Shown here: positions 7,086-13,570 of the stretch, piece after piece
Numbering within the stretch: position 1 is the stretch's first letter
Layout: every line of letters begins with the position of its first letter
From: Clostridiales bacterium
Lineage (GTDB): Bacteria > Bacillota > Clostridia > Christensenellales > Christensenellaceae
NCBI GenBank assembly: GCA_003343685.1
Contig: QAKS01000038.1
Coordinates: forward strand, 1-13,570
Length of the DNA stretch: 13,570 bases
Direction: 5' to 3'
The notes under the pieces: model-generated
What the model was told of the DNA's origin: nothing
The model's input: the letters and a program-made list of their open reading frames with translations, nothing else
Database searches by the model: none
Translations under genes and position numbers: made by a program

Positions 7086-7991
7086 ATGCTGCGCATATTC
7101 GACGTTCAACGGTTCAGTGTACAGGATGGGCCGGGAATCAGAACGAGCGTATTTTTAAAAGGCTGTAATGTAGGGTGCCTGTGGTGTCACAACCCGGAAT
7201 CGCTCTCCCACGAACCACAGCTGATGTACTATGAAGAGAAATGTGTCCTGTGCGGCGTTTGTACCGCGGTTTGCGCCCAAGGTGTACATGAACTGAATAA
7301 AAGAGAGCACCGTCTGAACCGCAGCGCCTGCATTGCGTGCGGGGCATGTGCAAAAGTCTGTCCTGCGGGCGCGCTTGAGCTGGCAGGGTATGATATCGGT
7401 ACAGCAGAGCTTATGGAGAGCGTTTTGCGTGACAAAGCCTTTTATGAGAAAACCGGCGGAGGCGTGACGTTCAGCGGCGGTGAACCGCTGGCACAGGCGG
7501 CAGAACTGGCGAAGGTATTGCAACGGTGCAAAGCGAAAGATATCCATACGGCGGTGGAGACCAGTTCAAACGTGCCGGAACAGGCCATAAGAGCGGTGAT
7601 GCCATATACCGATCTGTTTATTTGTGACATCAAATGTGCGTCGAACGCGCTGCACAAAAAGGTGACGCGCACAGGAAACGGAGCGATTCAAAGAAATCTG
7701 GAGATGCTGTTTCACAGCGGAAAAAACATGTGGATACGGATTCCCGTGATTCCGGGAGTAAACGACACGGAACAGGAGCTTATGGCAATGGCGGCATTGA
7801 TCCGAAGAGGAGGCGCTGCTGTTGAGCGAATAGAGTTTATGCCGTACCACGATTTCGGAAAGAGTAAATATACCGCCCTTGGGATGGATTATCCGTTTGA
7901 AACGGAGTACGGAAAATGTGAGAATGCAAAACAGCGGGCTGTGTATGCACAAAAGATTTTTGCAGAGCTGGGGCTTACCGGTATTGTCTGA
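7086..7991 (+). CDS. Glycyl radical enzyme activating enzyme (radical SAM)
   Basis: This 301-residue protein would install the glycyl radical on the upstream enzyme using S-adenosylmethionine and a [4Fe-4S] cluster. DVQRFSVQDGPGIRTSVFLKG leads into Cys27, Cys31 and Cys34 (C-x3-C-x2-C), followed by HNPES. A ferredoxin-like insert has two complete C-x2-C-x2-C-x3-C clusters, at Cys53/56/59/63 and Cys82/85/88/92, which is the arrangement of non-PFL glycyl radical activases. GGGVTFSGGEP at 124-134 is the SAM-binding glycine-rich motif. Length is normal. The ATG follows the upstream TAG directly with no gap, and GGAG (7073-7076) lies nine bases before it inside the enzyme gene, so translation is probably coupled. 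It is the last gene before the strong terminator. Confidence 0.95.
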   Translation: MLRIFDVQRFSVQDGPGIRTSVFLKGCNVGCLWCHNPESLSHEPQLMYYEEKCVLCGVCTAVCAQGVHELNKREHRLNRSACIACGACAKVCPAGALELAGYDIGTAELMESVLRDKAFYEKTGGGVTFSGGEPLAQAAELAKVLQRCKAKDIHTAVETSSNVPEQAIRAVMPYTDLFICDIKCASNALHKKVTRTGNGAIQRNLEMLFHSGKNMWIRIPVIPGVNDTEQELMAMAALIRRGGAAVERIEFMPYHDFGKSKYTALGMDYPFETEYGKCENAKQRAVYAQKIFAELGLTGIV

Positions 7992-8034
7992 CGGTACCGG
8001 TTTATCTGTTTGCAAAAACTTTCCTCCATATTTT

Positions 8035-8081
8035 AAACTATCCCCTTCAGCATTTTTGGATGCTGAAGGGGATAGTTTTTT
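8035..8081 (+). terminator. Intrinsic terminator of the transporter / glycyl radical enzyme operon
   Basis: Arms 8035-8053 and 8060-8078 are perfectly complementary over 19 bp with a 6-base TTTTGG loop, and the descending arm ends in a run of six T (8076-8081). The stem contains the G/C-rich block CCCCTTCAGC. It lies 43 bp after the activase stop and ahead of the trmL promoter. On the minus strand only a short TTTAAAA follows the stem, so the plus-strand direction is favoured. Confidence 0.88.
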
Positions 8082-8110
8082 ACAGAAACAGGAAATCCGA
8101 AAGCAAAGTA

Positions 8111-8119
8111 TGTTATAAT
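8111..8119 (+). promoter_or_regulatory. Extended -10 promoter of trmL
   Basis: TGTTATAAT is a perfect extended -10 (TGn plus TATAAT at 8114-8119). No convincing -35 box lies 16-18 bp upstream (8091-8096 reads GGAAAT), which extended -10 promoters tolerate. It sits just after the preceding terminator and about 33 bp before the trmL start. Confidence 0.6.
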
Positions 8120-8139
8120 AACAATAACAATAAAATGAT

Positions 8140-8144
8140 GAGGT
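8140..8144 (+). promoter_or_regulatory. Ribosome binding site that fixes the trmL start
   Basis: GAGGT ends eight bases before the ATG at 8153. In-frame ATGs at 8135 and 8138 lie just before or touching it, and one at 8060 lies inside the terminator and upstream of the promoter. Confidence 0.6.
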
Positions 8145-8152
8145 ACAGACGG

Positions 8153-8614
8153 ATGATTCATATTGTGCTGGTGGAGCCGGAGATACCCGGGAACACGGGT
8201 AATATAGCGCGGACGTGCGCCGTTTTGGGTGCGCGGCTTCATCTTGTGGAGCCGCTGGGCTTTTCCATAGATGAAAAACATATAAAAAGGGCAGGGCTGG
8301 ACTATTGGGATAAGCTGGATATTGCAATATATAAAAGTCTGGACGATTTCTTTGATGCAAACGCCGGCGGAGAGTTTTATTACTTTTCTACCAAAGCGAA
8401 GAGGAGACACAGTGAAGTCCGGTATCACGACGGCTGCTATCTGATATTCGGCAAGGAGACAAAGGGTCTGCCGGAGGAGCTGGTATACGGCAATCCGGAT
8501 ACGGCGGTGAGGCTTCCTATGCGCGACGAACTGCGGTCGCTGAATCTGGCAAATTCCGTATGTGCGGCGGCGTATGAGGTGATGCGGCAGCTGGACTATC
8601 CCGGTCTGCGGTAG
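8153..8614 (+). CDS. trmL: tRNA (cytidine/uridine-34 2'-O)-methyltransferase TrmL
   Basis: A 153-residue SPOUT-class (SpoU family) methyltransferase, close to the usual length of about 155. In the family it methylates the ribose of the wobble nucleotide of certain leucine tRNAs using S-adenosylmethionine. Motif 1 is PEIPGNTGNIARTC at 9-22, motif 2 LIFGKETKGLP at 97-107, and motif 3 LPMRDELRSLNLANSV at 121-136; motifs 2 and 3 form the trefoil-knot SAM site. The start MIHIVLVEPE matches the E. coli protein's beginning. It appears to be a single-gene unit with its own promoter, unrelated in function to the operon before it. A weak CGGCA/TGCCG hairpin at 8661-8674 follows but lacks a T-tract. Confidence 0.93.
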   Translation: MIHIVLVEPEIPGNTGNIARTCAVLGARLHLVEPLGFSIDEKHIKRAGLDYWDKLDIAIYKSLDDFFDANAGGEFYYFSTKAKRRHSEVRYHDGCYLIFGKETKGLPEELVYGNPDTAVRLPMRDELRSLNLANSVCAAAYEVMRQLDYPGLR

Positions 8615-8731
8615 CGTTTCGGTTGATTTGCTGCGGCAGTATATGTGGCAAAAGTGGGGGCGGCAAAGCTGCCGAATGACGGGGATTTTGTCCGAATATG
8701 TGGTATTTGTTGCACACCCTGCAAAATAGTG

Positions 8732-8760
8732 TTGATATGTGTGTAAAAATACCGTACAAT
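8732..8760 (+). promoter_or_regulatory. Sigma-A type promoter of the phosphate cotransporter gene
   Basis: TTGATA (8732-8737) and TACAAT (8755-8760) are separated by exactly 17 bp. Each matches the sigma-A consensus at five of six positions. Transcription would begin near 8767, leaving a leader of about 53 nt. Since no terminator or promoter is evident between this gene and pgk, it may also serve the glycolytic genes. Confidence 0.7.
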
Positions 8761-8819
8761 ATATGATGAGATGATTTTTGAGAATGCTACGTCATAGACT
8801 GACTCGGAGGAAATAAAGC

Positions 8820-10442
8820 ATGACTATTTTCAACTTGTTTGCACTGCTGGGGGGACTTGGGCTTTTCATTTACGGCATGAACTTGATGTCGGACGGCTTG
8901 GAAGCTGCCGCAGGAAACAAGATGAGAAAATGGCTGGGCATTGTGACGAGGAACCGGTTCAGCGGACTGCTGCTGGGGACGGGAATGACAATAGCGGTTC
9001 AAAGCTCCAGCGCAACAACGGTCATGGTGGTCGGATTTGTCAACGCGGGGCTGATCAGCCTGAAGCAGGCGGTCAGCATCTGTATGGGTGCGAACATCGG
9101 AACGACGGTTACCGCGCAGATTCTGGCCTTTGATTTTGACAAATTTGCTCCGCTTATATTGTTTATCGGCATTGTCATGATTATGTTTGTAAAAAACAAG
9201 GAGTGGCAGAAGATCGGCCAGATTGTGGCGGGCTTCGGCATTCTGTTTATGGGCATGATGTTCATGTCGGAGTCAATGGAGGGCCTGCGGGAATGGGAGC
9301 CGTTTATTGACATCCTCTCCTCCTTTGAAAGCCCGGTGATCGGCATACTGGCAGGAACGGCAATCACCGCGATTATGCAGGCAAGCGGCGCAACGATGGC
9401 GATGCTGCTGGCGTTGGGCTCAACGGGCCTCATTTCTCTCGACAATTCCATGTATGTGATACTCGGACTCAACATAGGCACATGTATTACGGCCATACTG
9501 GCAAGCATGAAGGCCAACAAGACGGCGAAGCGTACCGCTGTCGTACACGTTCTGTTCAATGTGATCGGTACGCTGATTTTTGTGGTACTCCTGAACGTGC
9601 TGCCCATTAAGGAATGGATATACTCCCTGTCGCCGGGCAGTGTGGAGAGACAGCTGGCTAACTTCCACATGATGTTCAATATCGTAACGACACTCATACT
9701 CATATGGTTCCCCGGTTTGCTCATCAAACTGTCATACCTGTTTGTCCGGGGCGAGGATCCGAAGGGAATAGAATTAAAGCTGCAGTACCTGATTCCCTCA
9801 ATGCTGGACAACCCTCCGGTCGCAGTCAGCATGGCAGTCAAGGAAGCGGCGCGTATGGCGGGAATAGCGAGGGACAATATATCCCTTGCCATGGAATCCT
9901 TCTTAAAGAGGGACGCCAGCCGGATGAACGAGATTAAAAAGACGGAGGAGACGGTCAACTATCTCAATCACCAGATTACGGATTTTCTGGCGAAGCTGTC
10001 TCAGGAAGAGCTGCCTGTGGGGGACAGCCAGTCTGTATCGTCTCTGTTTCATATGGTGATGGATATTGAAAGAATTTCTGACCATGCCGAAAATATAGGG
10101 GAGTTTACCGAATACGAAATCGACAAAAACGTCATACTCTCCGAAGAGGGCAGGCGAGAGATTACCACGATGATGGATAAGGTCGGCGAGGCTCTGGACA
10201 ATGCGGTAAAGGCTCTGTCGGAAGGAGATATGGCGGCGGCGGACAAGGTAATTGAGATTGAACAGGAGGTGGACGATTTGGAGACCATCCTGAAGGACAA
10301 TCACGTGGAGAGGCTTGGCCGCGGCGAGTGCAGCACAGGTGCGAGCATGATGTATGCCGATCTGGTAACCAATCTGGAGAGGGTTTCCGACCACTCTACA
10401 AATATTGCCTACCGGGTGAAACAAGACGGCATCTATAAATAA
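8820..10442 (+). CDS. Na+/phosphate cotransporter family protein with C-terminal PhoU-like domain
   Basis: This 540-residue protein has an N-terminal membrane half of two inverted Na/Pi-cotransporter repeats and a cytoplasmic PhoU-like tail. The first repeat carries the hallmark QSSSATT at 61-67 followed by GANIGTT at 90-96; the second has the matching QASGATM at 187-193 and GLNIGTC at 216-222. The tail from about 330 contains two PhoU helical signatures, ERISDHAENIGE near 417-428 and ERVSDHSTNIAYR near 519-531. The family (NptA-like, COG1283) takes up phosphate with sodium, and the PhoU part is thought to regulate this or bind metal. GGAGG (8806-8810) precedes the ATG by nine bases. It is 42 bp ahead of pgk with no terminator visible, so it may share a transcript with glycolysis genes. 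Substrate specificity is by family only. Confidence 0.9.
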   Translation: MTIFNLFALLGGLGLFIYGMNLMSDGLEAAAGNKMRKWLGIVTRNRFSGLLLGTGMTIAVQSSSATTVMVVGFVNAGLISLKQAVSICMGANIGTTVTAQILAFDFDKFAPLILFIGIVMIMFVKNKEWQKIGQIVAGFGILFMGMMFMSESMEGLREWEPFIDILSSFESPVIGILAGTAITAIMQASGATMAMLLALGSTGLISLDNSMYVILGLNIGTCITAILASMKANKTAKRTAVVHVLFNVIGTLIFVVLLNVLPIKEWIYSLSPGSVERQLANFHMMFNIVTTLILIWFPGLLIKLSYLFVRGEDPKGIELKLQYLIPSMLDNPPVAVSMAVKEAARMAGIARDNISLAMESFLKRDASRMNEIKKTEETVNYLNHQITDFLAKLSQEELPVGDSQSVSSLFHMVMDIERISDHAENIGEFTEYEIDKNVILSEEGRREITTMMDKVGEALDNAVKALSEGDMAAADKVIEIEQEVDDLETILKDNHVERLGRGECSTGASMMYADLVTNLERVSDHSTNIAYRVKQDGIYK

Positions 10443-10484
10443 GTGAATAAATGAATATTCTATACAGAAAAGGAGATTTTCAAA

Positions 10485-11669
10485 ATGGCTAAAAAAACGG
10501 TCCGTGATGTAGACGTAAAGGGTAAGAAAGTGCTCGTCCGCGTTGATTTCAACGTGCCTTTGGGCGAGAACAGGGAAATCACAGACGACACGAGGATAAA
10601 AGCGGCTCTTCCGACGATCCAGTATCTGCTGGACAACGGAGCAAAGGTAATTCTGTGCTCTCATCTGGGGCGTCCGAAGGGCGAGTTTAAGCCGGAGTTC
10701 TCTCTGGAGCCTGTGGCGAAGAGACTGGCGGAGCTGCTGGGCGATACAAAAATTGTATTTGCGAAGGACGTCATCGGTGAAAGCGCCGACAAGGCTGTGG
10801 CAGAAATGAAAGAAGGCGAAATCGTGCTGCTGGAAAATCTGCGTTTCCATGCGGAGGAGACAAAGAACGATCCGGAATTTGCAAAAAAGCTCGCGGGCTA
10901 TGCAGACTTGTTTGTGCTTGATGCGTTTGGCACGGCACACCGCGCTCATGCGTCTACAGCGGGCGTTGCGGCGTACCTTCCGGCAGTTGCAGGCTTCCTG
11001 ATCGGCAAGGAGCTGGATTTCATCGGCGGAGCTTTGGAAGATCCGAAACGTCCTTTTGTAGCAATTCTGGGCGGCGCGAAGATCGCCGACAAAATCCCTG
11101 TAATCAACAATCTCTTTGACAAGGTGGACTGTTTGATTATCGGCGGCGGCATGGCGAACACCTTTTTAGCCGCAAAAGGATATAAGATGGGAAAATCGCT
11201 CGTAGATGCCGACAGCATTGAGCTTGCGAAGACGCTGATGGCTGACGCGGAGAAAAAGGGCGTTAAGATGCTTCTGCCGGTTGACTTGAAGTGTGCCGGA
11301 GAGTTTGCGGATACAGAGGCAATTGTGTGTGCGGACGATGCAGTGGCGGATGACTTGATGGCGCTTGATATCGGGCCGAAAACGCTGGAACTTTATGCAG
11401 ATGAGGTGAAGCAGGCAAAGACAGTAATCTGGAACGGCCCCATGGGCGTTGCCGAATTTAAAAACTTTGCGGGCGGAACGGAGGGCGTGGCCCGGGCAAT
11501 GGCCGACAGCGACGCGACGACGATCATCGGCGGCGGCGATTCCGCGGCGGCGGTGAAAAAGCTGGGCTATGCTGATAAGATGAGCCATATTTCCACAGGC
11601 GGCGGCGCGAGCCTGGAGTTTATGGAGGGGAAAGTGCTTCCGGGCATTGCCGCTCTGAACGATAAATAA
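10485..11669 (+). CDS. pgk: Phosphoglycerate kinase
   Basis: A full-length 394-residue enzyme that transfers phosphate from 1,3-bisphosphoglycerate to ADP in glycolysis, in the cytoplasm. The N-terminal substrate domain shows RVDFNVPL at 19-26, SHLGRPKG at 59-66, ENLRFHAEE with Arg120, and [12 protein letters not shown] at 146-157. The nucleotide domain shows [10 protein letters not shown] at 195-204, WNGPMGVAE at 316-324, GGGDSAAA at 349-356 and TGGGASLEF at 371-379. The residue just before DAFG is Leu145, where most family members have Asn; other contacts look normal. AGGAG (10471-10475) lies nine bases before the ATG. It begins the pgk-tpiA-gpmI cluster; gap is absent from the position directly upstream. 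Confidence 0.98.
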   Translation: MAKKTVRDVDVKGKKVLVRVDFNVPLGENREITDDTRIKAALPTIQYLLDNGAKVILCSHLGRPKGEFKPEFSLEPVAKRLAELLGDTKIVFAKDVIGESADKAVAEMKEGEIVLLENLRFHAEETKNDPEFAKKLAGYADLFVLDAFGTAHRAHASTAGVAAYLPAVAGFLIGKELDFIGGALEDPKRPFVAILGGAKIADKIPVINNLFDKVDCLIIGGGMANTFLAAKGYKMGKSLVDADSIELAKTLMADAEKKGVKMLLPVDLKCAGEFADTEAIVCADDAVADDLMALDIGPKTLELYADEVKQAKTVIWNGPMGVAEFKNFAGGTEGVARAMADSDATTIIGGGDSAAAVKKLGYADKMSHISTGGGASLEFMEGKVLPGIAALNDK

Positions 11670-11683
11670 AAAGCAGTCGGAAT

Positions 11684-11713
11684 ACTTAGGGGGCCTCATC
11701 GGCACCCCTAAGT
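11684..11713 (+). other. Intercistronic hairpin between pgk and tpiA
   Basis: ACTTAGGGG (11684-11692) pairs perfectly with CCCCTAAGT (11705-11713), and an inner GCC/GGC pair block surrounds a TCATC loop with one bulged A (11704). No T-run follows, so it is unlikely to terminate transcription. Hairpins between glycolytic genes are known to mark processing or stability borders that set different protein levels; that function is inferred here. Confidence 0.55.
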
Positions 11714-11757
11714 GTCAATAAAACAGTTTAAAATTTTAAATTTAAAGGAGAGAAAAA

Positions 11758-12501
11758 ATGAGGAAACCGATCATTGCAGGAAACTGGAAAATGAATATGA
11801 CGCCCTCCGAGGGAACAGCGTTGGTAAATGAGCTGATCCCTATGGTTGCGGACGCAAAGTGCGAGGTAGTTGTCTGCCCTACGGCTGCGTGTCTCGACGC
11901 GGTAGGAAAGGCGATTGCGGGAACGAACATCAAGCTGGGCGCTCAGAACGTACACTTTGCAGAAAAAGGCGCCTATACCGGAGAAATTTCCGCAGCTATG
12001 CTGAAGGAGCTGGGGTGTGAGTATGTCATCATCGGACACAGCGAGAGACGCCAGTATTTCGGCGAGACAGACGAGACGGTCAACAAGCGCACGCTGGCAG
12101 CAGTCAAGGCAGGCCTTGTGCCGATTATCTGCGTAGGGGAAAGTCTGGAGCAGCGCGAGCAGGGCATTACAAAAGAGGTTGTCAGCATGCAGACAAAGCT
12201 GGCTCTTCAGGGGCTGGTCGCGGGCGAGGTTGCGGATGTGGTCATCGCTTATGAACCGATCTGGGCCATCGGTACAGGCAAGACGGCCACCAGTGCAGAG
12301 GCAGACGAGACCATCGGCGATATCAGGCGTGCGATCAGAGAGGTGTTCGGCGATGCAGCGGACAGCACGCGCATTCAGTATGGCGGCAGCATGAACCCCG
12401 GCAACGTTTCCGAGCTGATGGCGAAAAAGGAAATTGACGGCGGACTGATCGGCGGCGCGAGCCTGAAAGCGCCTGACTTCAGCAAGGTTGTAAACTATTA
12501 A
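11758..12501 (+). CDS. tpiA: Triosephosphate isomerase
   Basis: A 247-residue (beta/alpha)8-barrel enzyme of normal length that interconverts dihydroxyacetone phosphate and glyceraldehyde 3-phosphate. Catalytic residues are in place: Asn9 and Lys11 in AGNWKMN, His94 in IIGHSERR, and Glu166 in AYEPIWAIGTG, which also starts the flexible loop 6. The phosphate-binding YGGSMNPGN and GGLIGGASL segments are present near the C-terminus. AAAGGAG (11744-11750) lies seven bases before the ATG. It follows pgk after an 88-bp gap with a hairpin and precedes gpmI by 11 bp. Confidence 0.98.
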   Translation: MRKPIIAGNWKMNMTPSEGTALVNELIPMVADAKCEVVVCPTAACLDAVGKAIAGTNIKLGAQNVHFAEKGAYTGEISAAMLKELGCEYVIIGHSERRQYFGETDETVNKRTLAAVKAGLVPIICVGESLEQREQGITKEVVSMQTKLALQGLVAGEVADVVIAYEPIWAIGTGKTATSAEADETIGDIRRAIREVFGDAADSTRIQYGGSMNPGNVSELMAKKEIDGGLIGGASLKAPDFSKVVNY

Positions 12502-12512
12502 GCGAGGCATAT

Positions 12513-13570
12513 ATGAGCGAAAAATTTACGGCTCTCATGATTCTTGACGGCTTCGGCATGAGGGCTGAAAAGGAAGGAAATGCGGTCATACTGGGTGACA
12601 CACCCAATATTGACGCGCTGATGAAGGAGTATCCGACAACGTCGATCGGCGCGTCCGGCGAATCTGTAGGGCTTCCCGACGGACAGATGGGCAACTCCGA
12701 GGTGGGGCATCTGAATATTGGCGCGGGACGCATTGTATATCAGGAGCTGACGCGCATTACGAAATCCATCAAGGACGGGGACTTTTTTACAAACGAGGCG
12801 CTGACAGGCGCAGTTGAATATGCAAAGGCGCATGACAGTGCCCTGCATTTGATGGGTCTGGTGTCCGACGGCGGTGTTCACAGCCATTTGGATCATCTCT
12901 GTGCGCTGGTAGAACTGGCGAAGCGCGGTGGGCTGGAGAAAATCTATATTCACTGCTTTATGGACGGCAGAGACGTTCCGCCCGACAGCGGCAAGGGCTA
13001 TATCGAGGAACTGGAAAAGCGCCTTGAGGAAATCGGTGCAGGCGCGATTGCAACGGTATCGGGGCGTTACTACGCAATGGACAGGGACAATCGCTGGGAG
13101 CGCGAGGAAAAGGCCTATGACGCGATTGTATACGGCAGGGGAGAGACGGCTTCCGATGCGGCGAGCGCAATGCAGCAGTCCTATGATGCAAAGGTGGTGG
13201 ACGAATTTGTCCTGCCGACGGTTGTGCTGAAGGACGGCGCGCCGACTGCGACACTGAAAGCGAATGACGCGGTGATTTTCTTCAACTTCAGGCCTGACAG
13301 AGCGCGCCAGCTGACGCGGGCTATTACAGAGCCGGATTTCGACGGGTTTAAGAGAGACTGGTTTGAGACGTACTTTGTGACAATGACGCAGTATGACAAG
13401 ACGTTTTCCCATGTGCATGTGGCCTTTAAGCCGGAAACGCTGAAAAACACCCTTGGCGAATATCTGGCAAAGTGTGGGAAAAAGCAGTTCCGCATTGCAG
13501 AGACGGAGAAATACGCGCATGTGACGTTTTTCTTTAACGGCGGTGTAGAGCAGCCAAATGAGGGCGAGGA
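12513..13570 (+). CDS. gpmI: 2,3-bisphosphoglycerate-independent phosphoglycerate mutase (C-terminus cut by window edge)
   Basis: The visible 352 codons cover about two thirds of a roughly 510-residue manganese-dependent enzyme of the alkaline phosphatase superfamily that converts 3- to 2-phosphoglycerate. Asp12 in LMILDGFG is a metal ligand and Ser62 in MGNSEVGH is the phosphoserine nucleophile. The inserted transferase domain shows SDGGVHSH with His123, DGRDVPPDSG at 151-160, RYYAMDRDNRW at 185-195 and NFRPDRARQ. The start of the second phosphatase half, AETEKYAHVTFFFNGG, appears before the edge. GAGG (12504-12507) lies five bases before the ATG and only 11 bp separate it from tpiA, so they are surely co-transcribed. 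Confidence 0.97.
   Translation, partial: MSEKFTALMILDGFGMRAEKEGNAVILGDTPNIDALMKEYPTTSIGASGESVGLPDGQMGNSEVGHLNIGAGRIVYQELTRITKSIKDGDFFTNEALTGAVEYAKAHDSALHLMGLVSDGGVHSHLDHLCALVELAKRGGLEKIYIHCFMDGRDVPPDSGKGYIEELEKRLEEIGAGAIATVSGRYYAMDRDNRWEREEKAYDAIVYGRGETASDAASAMQQSYDAKVVDEFVLPTVVLKDGAPTATLKANDAVIFFNFRPDRARQLTRAITEPDFDGFKRDWFETYFVTMTQYDKTFSHVHVAFKPETLKNTLGEYLAKCGKKQFRIAETEKYAHVTFFFNGGVEQPNEGE

Noticed and set aside
8060..8152. N-terminally extended trmL starting inside the terminator hairpin
   Set aside because: The extension precedes the probable promoter and encodes a low-complexity run of Asn; family members begin at the equivalent of position 8153.
8661..8674. Hairpin CGGCA/TGCCG as the trmL terminator
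   Set aside because: The stem is only 5 bp and no T-run follows it.
9903..10949. Minus-strand open frame of 348 codons across the cotransporter and pgk
   Set aside because: It spans two well-supported plus-strand genes and their gap, with a shadow-like composition.
12498..13520. Minus-strand open frame of 340 codons opposite gpmI
   Set aside because: Antisense shadow of a conserved glycolytic gene.

Overview
The window is chromosomal DNA from an anaerobic Firmicute, most likely a member of the Clostridia. Evidence for this is a glycyl radical enzyme with its radical-SAM activase (oxygen-sensitive chemistry), a lipoprotein solute-binding protein, strong GGAGG-type ribosome binding sites, a DeoR-type regulator and a pgk-tpiA-gpmI glycolytic cluster. 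Genus or species cannot be named from this sequence alone. No mobile element, CRISPR array, tRNA or rRNA was seen, and every gene has an intact frame; only the first and last genes are cut by the window edges.

Region 1 (1-8081) is an apparent catabolic locus. A DeoR-family repressor on the minus strand (1-796, C-terminus cut) is divergent from an operon of five genes: a two-domain RbsA-like sugar ABC ATPase (1009-2481), an RbsC-like permease (2507-3448), a sugar-binding lipoprotein (3519-4580), a divergent glycyl radical enzyme (4806-7085) and its activase (7086-7991). The shared 212-bp control region holds a recognisable promoter for each direction and a cluster of CGAAA repeats that is a good candidate for the DeoR operator. 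The operon closes with a perfect 19-bp terminator hairpin (8035-8081). The simplest reading is that the transporter imports a small sugar, polyol or related compound, the glycyl radical enzyme transforms it, and the repressor senses it or a phosphorylated derivative. The glycyl radical enzyme is the most interesting object here: its thiyl cysteine sits in an S-C-M-G context without the Cys-x-Glu of diol-dehydratase-type enzymes, and its glycyl loop reads R-K-G-G-F instead of R-V-x-G-Y. No characterised subfamily can be assigned.

Region 2 (8082-10442) holds housekeeping genes: trmL, a tRNA wobble-position 2'-O-methyltransferase with its own extended -10 promoter, and a Na+/phosphate cotransporter-type protein with a C-terminal PhoU-like domain, preceded by a good sigma-A type promoter.

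Region 3 (10485-13570) is the lower-glycolysis cluster pgk-tpiA-gpmI, the last gene running off the window. gap, which commonly precedes pgk in Firmicutes, is not here; the phosphate transporter gene occupies that place with only 42 bp between. A strong hairpin without a U-tract separates pgk from tpiA.
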